From assembly GCA_025059775.1 (NCBI GenBank), contig JANXCW010000007.1, positions 1-64,000 of the forward strand: DNA of 64,000 nt. The letters are read 5' to 3'. Below are positions 33,367 through 42,448 of this stretch, piece after piece (position 1 is the first letter of the stretch; every line of letters starts with the position of its first letter). Source of the stretch: Armatimonadota bacterium. Its GTDB lineage: Bacteria > Sysuimicrobiota > Sysuimicrobiia > Sysuimicrobiales > Sysuimicrobiaceae. Below the pieces are notes generated by a model. That model saw nothing but the letters and a program-made list of their open reading frames with translations, was not told the origin of the DNA and did no database searches. The translations under genes and the position numbers were made by a program.

Positions 33367-34622
33367 CCGGGGTTCGCTCCTTGTCGTTGGCCGGCTGGCG
33401 CTCCGGGACCCTCGCGGTCCCCCTCGGGGTCTTCCTCTTCGCGTTCCTGGTGCGTCTTCTCGTGGTGGACCTCACGGTGGGCTGGTCGACTCCTGCATCC
33501 GCGGAGCCCGCTTCCGACAGCCGCATCCACATGACCCTGGTGCACAACCTGCTGGCGGGCCGCGGATACACTTTGGACGGGGAGCCTACCGCCACCACGC
33601 CGCCCCTGTACATCCTCTTTCTCACGGCCCTGTACGGGATCCTCCGCGCGCCGGTCTGGATACGGGTGGTACAGATCGCGCTCGGCGCGGCAGGGTGCGT
33701 GGTGCTGTACGCCGTGGGGCGTCGGCTCTTCGATCTCCCCACGGCCCTGCTGGGTGCGGTCCTCCTCGCGGTGCACCCCGCCGCGGCGTATCTTGCCGGG
33801 CTGCACCTGACGGAGAACCTGTTCTTCCCTCTCCTCCTGCTCGCGCTCCTGCAGGCATACCGGCTCGCGGACTATCCCTCGGCGTGGGGAGCTATGGGCC
33901 TGGGAGGATTGGTGGGGCTTGGAGCCCTCACCCGGGCGGTGTTTCTGGGGTTTTTGCCCTTCCTCCTCCTGTGGTGTGCGCTCCGGTGGGGGGTGCATAC
34001 CCAACGATCGTACAGCCTGGCGGGGCTAGTGGTGACGGGATGTATGCTGACGCTCCTCCCCTGGACCGTGCGGAACGCGGTAGTGCTGCAGGCCTTTGTG
34101 CCCGTGCAGAGCAACGGAGCCATGGTGTTCTGGGCAGGCAACAACCCCCACGCGGACGGAGGGCTTGTCTGGCCCACGCGCAGGACGTGGACGGGCAGCT
34201 GGCCTCCCGATGACGGGCACTACGGGTGGCGAGACCTCGGGGTCGTGGAGGAGGCCAGGATCTACTTCCGGGAAGCGTTTCGGTGGATCCGGGAGCACCC
34301 CGGCGATTACCTGCGCCTGCTGGGCCGCAAGCTCGCGCGCCTCTACGGGTTTTCCCGGGCCGCGGACGAAGGGGGGCTGAGCGTGCCACTCGGGATAGCG
34401 GTCTTCCAGGTGCTGCTGTACCCAGCTGCGGCCGTGGGATGGCTTCTCGCTTGGGCACGGCGCAAACCCGTGGGGCTGCTGGGATGGCTCGTGGTCTTCA
34501 CTAACCTCGTAGCCCTCGTTTTCAGCGGGGCCTCCCGGTATGCGCTCCCCATGGTCCCCAGCCTCGTGCTGTTTGCCGCCTTTGCTCTGCGGAGCGTCTG
34601 GCGGTGGACGGAGGCGGCGTGA
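33363..34622 (+). CDS. GT39/ArnT-like polytopic glycosyltransferase
   Basis: This 419-residue membrane protein has about ten helices and an early loop with acidic residues after the first helix (PASDSRIHMTLVHNLLAGRGY). This is the layout of PMT/ArnT-type enzymes that use polyprenyl-phosphate sugars outside the membrane. Two further GT39 hallmarks are visible: repeated LLGAVLLAVHPAAAYLAGLH and a hydrophilic late loop (NNPHADGGL). Its ATG overlaps the preceding stop (ATGA). It could add a sugar to the polymer or to lipid A or protein; the acceptor is unknown. Confidence 0.8.
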   Translation: MTGVRSLSLAGWRSGTLAVPLGVFLFAFLVRLLVVDLTVGWSTPASAEPASDSRIHMTLVHNLLAGRGYTLDGEPTATTPPLYILFLTALYGILRAPVWIRVVQIALGAAGCVVLYAVGRRLFDLPTALLGAVLLAVHPAAAYLAGLHLTENLFFPLLLLALLQAYRLADYPSAWGAMGLGGLVGLGALTRAVFLGFLPFLLLWCALRWGVHTQRSYSLAGLVVTGCMLTLLPWTVRNAVVLQAFVPVQSNGAMVFWAGNNPHADGGLVWPTRRTWTGSWPPDDGHYGWRDLGVVEEARIYFREAFRWIREHPGDYLRLLGRKLARLYGFSRAADEGGLSVPLGIAVFQVLLYPAAAVGWLLAWARRKPVGLLGWLVVFTNLVALVFSGASRYALPMVPSLVLFAAFALRSVWRWTEAA

Positions 34623-35956
34623 TGCCGGAGATGAGCCCGCAACTTCTGGGGATCGTCTTCGCGGGGATGTACACCGTCCTCGCGGTCCTCAACCCCCGCG
34701 GTGCCCTCTTCTGGATCCCGCCCGCTATGGCCTTGGGGCCCGAGCTGCCCGTGGGCTCCATCTCCGTGCGGCCCGAGGACCTCATGATGGTGGCCCTGGT
34801 CCTGGGTTGGGCCATCCGGCGGGCCGGTGAGGGGCGGACCGGAACCCCGCTGGATGCGCCGCTCGTGCTGTACGTGCTGGCCGGTACGGCGGCCACCCTC
34901 TGGGGGGCGGCCATCGGGACCGCGAACCTGTGGAGCACCCATCCCTGGACCGCCTCCGGCTTCCACGCCCTGAAGCGGCTCGAGCTGGTGCTGCTGTTCT
35001 TCGTGATCACGGACATCCTGCGAACCCTGGACGATGCCCGCAAGATGACCTACGTCTTCATGGCATCTCTTGTTGCCCTGAACCTCTATGCGCTTTTGCG
35101 GTTCCACGAGACCGGACACATGGCCCTGGGTCCGGAAGGAAGTCCGGTCCACGAACCGGGGCTTGCGGCGATGCTGAACGTCGGGCTTGCGCTCGGGTTC
35201 CTGGAGGCCTCGCGGCGGTTTGCAACCTCCGCCCTCTTCGGAGGTCTTCTGCTGGGTTCTTTGTACGTCCTGCCCTTCAGCCTGGGCCGCAACTTCCTGG
35301 TCTCTACGCTGGCCATGTTGCTTCTGGTTGGGCTCTCCCGCAAGCGCAGCCTCCTGCTGCTGTTGCCCGTGGGATGGTTCCTGGTACCAGTGCTGTTTCC
35401 CGAGCACGTGGCGGCCCGGGTGCTGAGCCTGCGGGAGGCGTTTGCGGACGTCTCATACAGCGAGGCGTACGGCTCGGGCATCAACCTCCCTCAGCGGTTC
35501 CAACCCGGCCTCCACTACACCGCATTGGCCCTTCCGCGATCTCCGATCTTCGGCTGGGGGCTTGCGAGCGTATCGCTGGGGAGCGTGGACAACGAGTACG
35601 CCCTACAACTGGTCACCACCGGCCTGTTGGGGTTTTCGATCTTCCTGTGGTTGGGGGTGACTCTGGTACGCACCGTCCGGAAGACCCACCGAGCCGCGCG
35701 GGCCTCGGGCTCTCCGGCCCTTCCCCTGATCGCCGGGCTGCAGAACTGTCTCGTGGGCTACGGGCTGTATAGCCTCTTCAGCCCCTCCATCTCCGCGGCC
35801 CGGGCCGGGGCCTTCTTCTTCCTGCTGCTGGGGCTGGTGGCGGCGGTGCACCGGTGCGTGGTCCAGACGGTTCCCGAGCCGGAGCCCGTCCGGAGGGTGC
35901 TGGGCCGGCCGGAGTTCGATCCCAGGAGGCTAGAGGGCGGATGGAGATCTGCGTAG
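34622..35956 (+). CDS. O-antigen ligase/polymerase-like (Wzy/WaaL) membrane protein
   Basis: This 444-residue protein has about ten to twelve membrane helices and one large polar loop (about 240-310: VAARVLSLREAFADVSYSEA through FQPGLHYTALA). This matches the O-antigen ligase and polymerase topology. The SPIFGWGLASVSLGSVDNEYA segment just after the loop resembles the G-x-G...H/DN-Y motif of the Wzy_C/WaaL family. The ATG overlaps the preceding TGA. Since an ABC exporter of the Wzm/Wzt type is also encoded, this protein may be a ligase rather than a polymerase, which is inference. Confidence 0.75.
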   Translation: MPEMSPQLLGIVFAGMYTVLAVLNPRGALFWIPPAMALGPELPVGSISVRPEDLMMVALVLGWAIRRAGEGRTGTPLDAPLVLYVLAGTAATLWGAAIGTANLWSTHPWTASGFHALKRLELVLLFFVITDILRTLDDARKMTYVFMASLVALNLYALLRFHETGHMALGPEGSPVHEPGLAAMLNVGLALGFLEASRRFATSALFGGLLLGSLYVLPFSLGRNFLVSTLAMLLLVGLSRKRSLLLLLPVGWFLVPVLFPEHVAARVLSLREAFADVSYSEAYGSGINLPQRFQPGLHYTALALPRSPIFGWGLASVSLGSVDNEYALQLVTTGLLGFSIFLWLGVTLVRTVRKTHRAARASGSPALPLIAGLQNCLVGYGLYSLFSPSISAARAGAFFFLLLGLVAAVHRCVVQTVPEPEPVRRVLGRPEFDPRRLEGGWRSA

Positions 35957-37266
35957 TGGGAGCCGGTTACGTGGGCCTCACCCTGGCCGCGTGCCTGGTG
36001 CAGCTGGGACACCGGGTGACCTGCGCGGAGAAGGACCCGGAGCGGCTGGAAGCCCTTCGGAGGGGCAGCTGCCCGTTTTACGAGCCGAGCCTTGTGGAAC
36101 TCCTGCGGGAGGGGATGCGGAGCGGACAGCTGACGTTTACCGGAGAGCTGGGGCAGGCCGCAGAGGGCGCGGAGGTGGTGTTCTGTGCCGTGGGGACGCC
36201 TTCCGGCCGCAACGGGGAGGCGGATCTCTCAGCCTTGGAAGAGGTGGTGGAGGGCCTCAGCCGGTTGCGGGATGGGGCACGCATCGTGGCCATTAAGAGC
36301 ACGGTTCCCGTGGGCACCACGGATCGGGTGGCCCGCCGGCTCGGGCGGTGCGGTGAGTTCCACGTGGCGTGCAATCCGGAGTTCCTGCGGGAAGGCAGTG
36401 CGGTGGCGGACTTCTTCCACCCCCACCGGACGGTGATCGGGACCCGGAGCCCGTTCGCCGCGCGGCGGCTCCGGGAGCTCTTTGAGCCCCTGGGGGCGCC
36501 CGTGCTCCTGACGGACCCGCCGACGGCGGAGATGATCAAGTACGCTGCCAATGCGTTTTTGGCCACGAAGATCTCCTTCATCAACGAGATCGCTGCGTTG
36601 TGCGAGCACGTGGGTGCCGATCTGCGGGTGGTGACGGAGGGGCTGGGGCTGGATCCCCGCATCGGCCCGCACTACCTGCGGGCCGGGATCGGGTTCGGGG
36701 GATCGTGCCTGCCGAAGGACGTGCGGGCCTTGGCGGAGCTCGCCCGGGAGTACCTCCTGGAGCCGGTTCTGCTGGAGGCGGTGCTGCGGGTGAACGAGGG
36801 CCAGCGGCGACGGTTCGTGGATCGGGTGGAGGCCTTGCTTGGCGGGCTTAGCGGAAAGACCGTAGCGGTGCTGGGGCTTGCGTTTAAGGCGGGCACGGAC
36901 GACGTGCGGGAGTCCCCGGCGATCTCCATCGTGGAGCGGTTGATGGCCCGGGGGGCCGCGGTCCGAGTGCACGATCCCGTGGCCGCAGAGCGGGCCCGGC
37001 AGCGGATCCCGGCCCTGGCCTGCTTTCCGGACCCCTATGAGGCCGCGGGGGGCGCGGACGCGGTGCTGGTGCTCACGGACTGGCCGGAGTACCGGGACCT
37101 GGACTGGCAGGAGGTACGCCGCCGGGTGCGGCGGCCCCTCGTGGTGGACGGCCGGGGAATGGGGATCGCACGGCAGCTGGCCGCGGCGGGTTTCCGGGTG
37201 GTGGAGCCGGGCAGCCCCATCCGCCCCTCTCAGCCCGATCCGGAGGAGGTAGGATGGCTTACCTAG
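35941..37266 (+). CDS. ugd: UDP-glucose 6-dehydrogenase
   Basis: This 441-residue enzyme makes UDP-glucuronic acid from UDP-glucose with NAD. It starts MEICVVGAGYVGLTLAACLV and has the conserved IKSTVPVGTT and CNPEFLREGSAV. Catalytic Cys256 is in GIGFGGSCLPKDV, the form typical of UDP-glucose dehydrogenases. The C-terminal LGLAFKAGTDDVRESPA is intact. It overlaps the upstream gene by 16 bases and the downstream epimerase by 13. It is the second nucleotide-sugar dehydrogenase of the locus and of a different branch from the one at 32.0 kb, implying two acidic sugars. Confidence 0.9.
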   Translation: MEICVVGAGYVGLTLAACLVQLGHRVTCAEKDPERLEALRRGSCPFYEPSLVELLREGMRSGQLTFTGELGQAAEGAEVVFCAVGTPSGRNGEADLSALEEVVEGLSRLRDGARIVAIKSTVPVGTTDRVARRLGRCGEFHVACNPEFLREGSAVADFFHPHRTVIGTRSPFAARRLRELFEPLGAPVLLTDPPTAEMIKYAANAFLATKISFINEIAALCEHVGADLRVVTEGLGLDPRIGPHYLRAGIGFGGSCLPKDVRALAELAREYLLEPVLLEAVLRVNEGQRRRFVDRVEALLGGLSGKTVAVLGLAFKAGTDDVRESPAISIVERLMARGAAVRVHDPVAAERARQRIPALACFPDPYEAAGGADAVLVLTDWPEYRDLDWQEVRRRVRRPLVVDGRGMGIARQLAAAGFRVVEPGSPIRPSQPDPEEVGWLT

Positions 37267-38282
37267 TCACGGGCGGAGCGGGATTCATCGGGTCCCACGT
37301 GGTGGAGGCCCTCGTCCGGGCGGGAGAGAGCGTCCGGGTGCTGGACGATCTCAGCACGGGGAGCCTGCGGAACCTGGAGGAGGCCTTGGGGCTTGCGCCC
37401 GGATCCCTGCGGCCGCCGGCTCCTGGCGAGCTGGTGGCGGTCACCGACCGGTGCGAGCTCCTGGTGGGAGACATCCGCGATCCCGAGGCTCTGCGGCGGG
37501 CCTGCGCGGGGGTGGAGGTGGTGATCCACGAGGCGGCCCTGCGGGCGGTGCCGCGGTCCGTGGACGATCCCCTTTCGACCCACGAGGTGAACGTCACGGG
37601 CACGCTGCGCCTGCTCCTCGCGGCCCGGGAAGCCGGGGTGCGGCGGGTGGTGTTCGCCTCCAGCTCCTCCGTCTACGGGGCGTCTCTGGAGGTGCCCAAG
37701 GTGGAGACCATGACACCAGCTCCCATCTCCCCCTACGCGGTGAGCAAGCTCGCGGGCGAGCACTACTGCCGGGTGTTTTACGAGCTCTACGGAGTGGAGA
37801 CCGTGAGCCTCCGGTACTTCAACGTGTTCGGGCCCCGGCAGGACCCGGCTTCCCGCTACGCGGCGGTGATCCCCCGGTTCATCGCCGCGGCCGTGGAGGA
37901 TCGGCCTCTGGAAGTCCACGGCGACGGCGGACAGTCGAGGGACTTCACCTACATACGCAACGTGGTCCAGGCCACCCTGCTGGCCAGCACTGCCCCGCAT
38001 GCCGCCGGTCAGGTGCTCAACGTAGGGGCAGGCGAGACGTACTCCATCCTCCACCTCATCTCGGCCCTGGAGGAAATCTTCGGCCGTCGCCTCCCGGTCC
38101 GACACACCCCACCCCGGCCCGGGGATGTGCGCATCACCCTGGCGGATATCTCCCGGGCCCGCGCGGTGCTCGGCTACGAACCGGAGGTGAGCTTCCTCGA
38201 AGGGCTGCGAGAGACGGTGGCGGACTTCCAGGCCCGCCGCGCACGGGGAGCGGGCGCGGTTTCTGTTGCCCGGAGGGAATAG
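37254..38282 (+). CDS. UDP-sugar 4-epimerase-like extended SDR
   Basis: This 342-residue NAD-dependent epimerase has TGGAGFIGSHVVEALV at the N-terminus, catalytic SSSSVYG and SPYAVSKLAGE, and sugar-binding LRYFNVFGPRQDP. It resembles UDP-glucuronate or UDP-N-acetylglucosamine 4-epimerases (WbpP-like). Following a UDP-glucose dehydrogenase, conversion of UDP-GlcA to UDP-GalA is the simplest role. The end (ARGAGAVSVARRE) is short and basic. Confidence 0.88.
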   Translation: MAYLVTGGAGFIGSHVVEALVRAGESVRVLDDLSTGSLRNLEEALGLAPGSLRPPAPGELVAVTDRCELLVGDIRDPEALRRACAGVEVVIHEAALRAVPRSVDDPLSTHEVNVTGTLRLLLAAREAGVRRVVFASSSSVYGASLEVPKVETMTPAPISPYAVSKLAGEHYCRVFYELYGVETVSLRYFNVFGPRQDPASRYAAVIPRFIAAAVEDRPLEVHGDGGQSRDFTYIRNVVQATLLASTAPHAAGQVLNVGAGETYSILHLISALEEIFGRRLPVRHTPPRPGDVRITLADISRARAVLGYEPEVSFLEGLRETVADFQARRARGAGAVSVARRE

Positions 38283-38285
38283 GCC

Positions 38286-38807
38286 GTGCGCGCCTGGGAC
38301 CTGGACCTGCTCTTCTCGGCCTACCCCTACTTCATCTTCTTCCTGCTCCCCCACGTCGATCGGTACGTGGGGATGGATGTGGACGCCCGACGGCGTCCGG
38401 ACGTGGTCGGGTCCGCCCACCGCCTTCCGTTCCGCGACCGGGTCGCGGACACGGTCCTGTGTACGGAGGTCCTGGAGCACTGCTACGAGCCCCACGACTA
38501 CTTCCGGTTCACCCGCTACGGGCTTGCGCTGTTGCTGGACCGGGCGGGCCTGCGTGTCGTGCGGGCGGAGCGGATCGGCGGGGTGTTCGCGCTGTGCGGG
38601 GCCCGGCTCACGGAGGTCACTTGCAAGACGCTGGCCCGGGCCCTGAAGCTCCTGCCGCGGCCTCTGGCGCGTGCTGCGGTGATGGGCCTCTACCTGCTCA
38701 TGACCGCGGCATCCTTGGCCGCCTCCCGGCTGTTCGACTGGGTGGACCGGACCGACGCCATCGGCTGGATCGTGCTTGCGCAGCGGCCCGTGGAGGAAGC
38801 GGTATGA
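38286..38807 (+). CDS. truncated SAM methyltransferase-like protein
   Basis: This 173-residue product resembles class I methyltransferases found in surface sugar loci but lacks key parts. The normal glycine-rich SAM loop before the first acidic strand is missing; the protein starts close to YVGMDVDARRRPDVVGSAH. About 30-40 residues usually found between VLCTEVLEH and EPHDYFRFTRYG also appear to be absent. The C-terminal half is hydrophobic and could be a membrane anchor. GGAGGGA precedes GTG 38286. It may be a decaying enzyme or a non-catalytic partner; I give no function. Confidence 0.6.
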   Translation: MRAWDLDLLFSAYPYFIFFLLPHVDRYVGMDVDARRRPDVVGSAHRLPFRDRVADTVLCTEVLEHCYEPHDYFRFTRYGLALLLDRAGLRVVRAERIGGVFALCGARLTEVTCKTLARALKLLPRPLARAAVMGLYLLMTAASLAASRLFDWVDRTDAIGWIVLAQRPVEEAV

Positions 38808-40009
38808 GGATCTGCCTCGTGACCTCCAGTTTCCTGCCGCAGGTGGGTGGGGCGGAGATCGTGGTGCACCAGCTGGCCCTGGCCCTGGTGGAGCTGGGGC
38901 ACGCGGTCACGGTGCTCGCGCCCCGTTACAGCGCCCGGCTGCGGCGGGTTCTCCCCTACCGCCTGGAGACGTTCCTGCCCGGCACCCTCACCCTGCTGAA
39001 CCGCAACGACCGGTTGGGCGAAGCGTTCCTTCTGGGGACGCTTGCGCGGATGCGGGGGCGGTTCGACGTCTTGAACCTGCACTTCGCCCTGCCTCTCGGC
39101 CCCGCCTTCGTGCGCCACCGCTGGGTGGTGGGTGCCCCGCTCCTGTTGACCTTCCACGGGACGGACATCCAGACCGACCCCGCCATCGGGTACGGCCTGC
39201 GCCTGGACCCCCAACTCGACCGCAAAATCCGGCTCACCGCGAACGACGCAGACGGGCTTGTGGCCATCAGCCCCTCGGTGCGGGCGGCCATCGGCGAGAT
39301 GCTCGCCCCGCCCCGACCCGTCTTCGACATCCCCAACGGGGTGGACGTCCGGCGGCTCTCCCAGGAACGTCCCCGGGGCCGGTTCCGGGCCCGGCTCGGG
39401 ATCCCTCCCGAAGCTCCGCTCCTCCTCGCCGTGGGCCGCAACCACCCCAAGAAGGGATTCGACCTCCTGTTGGAGGCCGCGCGCTTGGTGGCCCAAGACG
39501 AGCCGCGGGTCCACTGTGCCGTCGTCGGCCGGGGGGTGACCCAGCTCCGTCCTCTCGCCGAGCGCCTTGGCCTCCGGGGTCAGGTGCACCTCGTAGAGGA
39601 GCTCAGCCCTCGGTTCGACGGCCGCCAGGTTCCCCTCTTCCCCCCCGAGGAGGTGGTAGACGCCTACCGGGACTGCGACGTGTACGTCTCTCCGTCCCGG
39701 ATGGAAGGCTCCTCCCTCGCAGTACTCGAGGCCCTGGCCGCGGGGTGCGCGGTGGTGGTCACGGACGCTCCCGGCAACCGGGACGCGGTGCGGGACGGCG
39801 AAAACGGCCTTTTGTGTCCGCCCGAAGACCCCAAGGCGCTGAGCCAACGGATCCTGCGGCTGTTGCGTGATCCTCGCCTCCGCACACGGCTCGGTGAGGC
39901 CGCTCGTGCCTCCGCCCTTGCTCTTGACTGGCAGAAGGTGGCCGCACGGTACGCCGACGCATACGCCGTGGTGGCGAGGGTGACCGACCGCGTGGAGGTG
40001 GCAACGTGA
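38804..40009 (+). CDS. family 4 glycosyltransferase
   Basis: This 401-residue GT-B enzyme starts MRICLVTSSFLPQVGGAEIV. The donor-binding domain has LLAVGRNHPKKGFDLLLEAA and the retaining-GT4 EX7E motif in SRMEGSSLAVLEALAAG. The short insertion RFDGRQVPLFPPEEV after VEELSP is unusual but tolerable. It would add a sugar to a growing glycan at the cytoplasmic face. Translation is coupled by ATGA to the gene before and after. Confidence 0.9.
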   Translation: MRICLVTSSFLPQVGGAEIVVHQLALALVELGHAVTVLAPRYSARLRRVLPYRLETFLPGTLTLLNRNDRLGEAFLLGTLARMRGRFDVLNLHFALPLGPAFVRHRWVVGAPLLLTFHGTDIQTDPAIGYGLRLDPQLDRKIRLTANDADGLVAISPSVRAAIGEMLAPPRPVFDIPNGVDVRRLSQERPRGRFRARLGIPPEAPLLLAVGRNHPKKGFDLLLEAARLVAQDEPRVHCAVVGRGVTQLRPLAERLGLRGQVHLVEELSPRFDGRQVPLFPPEEVVDAYRDCDVYVSPSRMEGSSLAVLEALAAGCAVVVTDAPGNRDAVRDGENGLLCPPEDPKALSQRILRLLRDPRLRTRLGEAARASALALDWQKVAARYADAYAVVARVTDRVEVAT

Positions 40010-41328
40010 GCGGGTGGATCGCGATCGGCAGACCTGAACTCGTAGATTCCCGAACCGTACGGGTTCGCATCGAGGCCTCCCCAGGGGTCGCCCGGTACTT
40101 CCGGGTCCACGGCTTCGAGGTCGCCTACAGTCAGCCCGTGGGCCATGCTCCGGCCTCCTTGCTGGTCCTTCCCGCCATCGCAAACGCCGCCCCCGTCTGC
40201 TGGGCCACGGGAGCGGACCTCCGCCTCGCATGCGTAGACGCCGCATTCCTCCAGGCTCTTGAGGACCTACGCGACAAGATCTCGGAGTTCTACCCCACCC
40301 TCCCCTGCACCACACGGGTGCTGGCGGAGGAGGTGGAGGGGAACCGGATCGGGGGGAACGAGGTGGGTCTGCTGTTCAGCGGGGGTGTGGACTCCACCGC
40401 TTCCCTGGTCCGCCATCGGCTGGAGAACCCGCACCTCGTCATGATCCACGGGGCCGATATCCCGCTGCGGGATCGAAGGCAGTGGGTCCGGGCTCTCGAG
40501 GCGAACCGGCGGCTCGCTGTGGCAGAAGGCTTGGTCCTGCACACCGTCCGGTCCAACTTCCGGGAAGTCCTGAACTCTGCGGAGCTGAACGCGGATTTCT
40601 CTCCGGCCCTACTGGGTCGCTCCTGGTGGGCCGGCATCCAGCATGGCCTTGCCCTCCTCGGCCTTCTGGCGCCGCTGTCGGCAGCCGCGGGGTGGAACCG
40701 GGTACTCATTGCGGCCACATACCCGCGCCACGTCCGTCGGCCGCACGGATCCCACCCCCAATTGGACTCCCGGGTCCGATGGGCGGATCTTGCGGTGACC
40801 CACGACTCGAACGATCTCTCCCGGTTCGAGAAGATCCGAGACCTCCTCATCCCTTACTACGGGTCCAGATCCGTGAAGCCCACCCTCCGGATCTGCCTCG
40901 CACCTCCCCCGTCTGGCCTCAACTGCGGCCGCTGCGAGAAGTGCGTGCGAACCATTGTGGCCCTGCTACTTGCGGGAGCGGATCCCCGGGCTTACGGCTT
41001 GCCCTACCATCCGAGCGCACTCCTGCTCGCGCAGGACCGGCTGTTGCAGGGGTACTACAAGCTGACCGCCGGGCACATCCCCCACTGGCAGGAGCTGCAG
41101 CGGCGAATACCGGAGACTCCGCCCTGGCCCCAACCCGCAGCGTTCTTCGCATGGCTTCGGGACGCGGACTTCGCTGACCTCCTTAGAATCTCGGAGCAGC
41201 GTCAAAAGAAGGAGCGCGAAGCCCTCGAAAGGTCGCCGTGCATGCGGTGGGCACACGCACTCAGAGCCTCTGTCCGCAAAACCCTTCGGGGAGCCGCCTG
41301 GAGGCTCTCGCTCCGAGGCTGGACATGA
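40006..41328 (+). CDS. QueC-like PP-loop ATPase with Cys4 site, function unknown
   Basis: This 440-residue protein has an N-terminal domain of about 115 residues that I do not recognise. A PP-loop domain follows, with SGGVDS at residues 125-130 in VGLLFSGGVDSTASLVRHR. A four-cysteine cluster (Cys297, 307, 310, 313; NCGRCEKC) closes it, spaced much like the zinc site of QueC (7-cyano-7-deazaguanine synthase). Such enzymes adenylate a carboxylate or carbonyl and pass it to nitrogen or sulfur. No other queuosine genes are present. Its place between glycosyltransferases, coupled by ATGA, suggests modification of a sugar or acid in the polymer, for example amide formation on a uronic acid; that is speculation. 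Confidence 0.75.
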   Translation: MSGWIAIGRPELVDSRTVRVRIEASPGVARYFRVHGFEVAYSQPVGHAPASLLVLPAIANAAPVCWATGADLRLACVDAAFLQALEDLRDKISEFYPTLPCTTRVLAEEVEGNRIGGNEVGLLFSGGVDSTASLVRHRLENPHLVMIHGADIPLRDRRQWVRALEANRRLAVAEGLVLHTVRSNFREVLNSAELNADFSPALLGRSWWAGIQHGLALLGLLAPLSAAAGWNRVLIAATYPRHVRRPHGSHPQLDSRVRWADLAVTHDSNDLSRFEKIRDLLIPYYGSRSVKPTLRICLAPPPSGLNCGRCEKCVRTIVALLLAGADPRAYGLPYHPSALLLAQDRLLQGYYKLTAGHIPHWQELQRRIPETPPWPQPAAFFAWLRDADFADLLRISEQRQKKEREALERSPCMRWAHALRASVRKTLRGAAWRLSLRGWT

Positions 41329-42437
41329 GGATCCACCACTTCTATCCCCGCACGTCCAACCTCGGCGACCGTTTCGTGGCTCTGGGCATCGAGCGCCTGT
41401 TCCGGTCCTTGGTTCCCGAGGCCGTGTCCGTCTCCTTTGATGTGAACGACCGGGGATCGGATCCGGAGGCGTACGGGATCACCCTTCGCACGGTGGAACG
41501 GGCCAACCGGGAGGCGGACCTCGTGGTGGTGGGGGGCTCCAACCTCTACGAGGCAGTTCCGGGGAGGAATCGATGGGGTGTCCACCTGGACCCCTCAGCC
41601 CTCCCCCGGCTCCGGGTACCGATGCTCCTCGTTGGCATCGGCACGGGATCGGATCCCGGTGCGCGCAGGCCGACCCCGCCCACTCCCCAGGTGGCGGAGG
41701 AGATCCGGCTGCTGAACCGGTACGCGGTGTTTTCGGGCGTGCGGGATGTGGTGACCCTGGAGTGGCTGCAAGCCCTGGGCGTCTCCACGGCGCAGCTTCT
41801 GGGGGATCCCGCCACCTTTCTCTTCTGCCTTCCGGTCCGGGAGCCCAGGCAGGTGCGTCGGGTTGCCCTGGTACCCCCGCCTCGGCGTCCCTACTGGGAG
41901 AGATGGAGGCGCATCCGGTTCTGGGATATGCGGGGGCCGAACTTGTGGCGCGCCATGGCGGACCTCGTCCGAGAGCTCGTGGCTTCAGGCCTGGAGGTCT
42001 GGGTGATGTGCAACGACCCCCGGGACGTGTCTCTCGTACGAGACCTGTTCGCATACGGCCGGCTGGCTATCGAGCTCGCTTCCTCCGCGGAGTCGTACCT
42101 GGCGCTCCTCCAGGAGATGGACGCGGTGGTGACAGCCCGCCTCCATACCGCGGTGGTGGCGCTCTCCCTCGGTATCCCGTTCGTACTCGTGGATCTCGAT
42201 CAGCGCACCCACGGATTCGTACGCACCTTTGGCCTCGGCGAGTGGACGGTTCCCTATGCCTGGGCAGGGATGACCTCGCACCTCCGGCGCCGGGTGCTGC
42301 ATCTGGTCTCCGGGAAGACGGACTGGAGGCCGTTCGTGGCGAAGCGGGACGAGATGCGCGATCGCGCCCTGGCGATGCTGCGGGGGGCCATTGCCGTGGG
42401 TCCCGCCGCGGAACCGCCCGCGGTCCGCATCCGATGA
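41325..42437 (+). CDS. polysaccharide pyruvyl transferase-like protein
   Basis: This 370-residue protein fits the CsaB/WcaK polysaccharide pyruvyl transferase family. It begins with IHHFYPRTSNLGDRFVALGIE and a glycine-rich VVVGGSNLYE, and ends with TARLHTAVVALSLGIPFVLV, the conserved C-terminal lobe. These enzymes move pyruvate from PEP to a sugar as a ketal, adding negative charge. ATG 41325 overlaps the preceding stop. Some family members instead act as glycosyltransferases, so the exact role is open. Confidence 0.82.
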   Translation: MRIHHFYPRTSNLGDRFVALGIERLFRSLVPEAVSVSFDVNDRGSDPEAYGITLRTVERANREADLVVVGGSNLYEAVPGRNRWGVHLDPSALPRLRVPMLLVGIGTGSDPGARRPTPPTPQVAEEIRLLNRYAVFSGVRDVVTLEWLQALGVSTAQLLGDPATFLFCLPVREPRQVRRVALVPPPRRPYWERWRRIRFWDMRGPNLWRAMADLVRELVASGLEVWVMCNDPRDVSLVRDLFAYGRLAIELASSAESYLALLQEMDAVVTARLHTAVVALSLGIPFVLVDLDQRTHGFVRTFGLGEWTVPYAWAGMTSHLRRRVLHLVSGKTDWRPFVAKRDEMRDRALAMLRGAIAVGPAAEPPAVRIR

Positions 42438-42448
42438 GAGGCAAGAAC

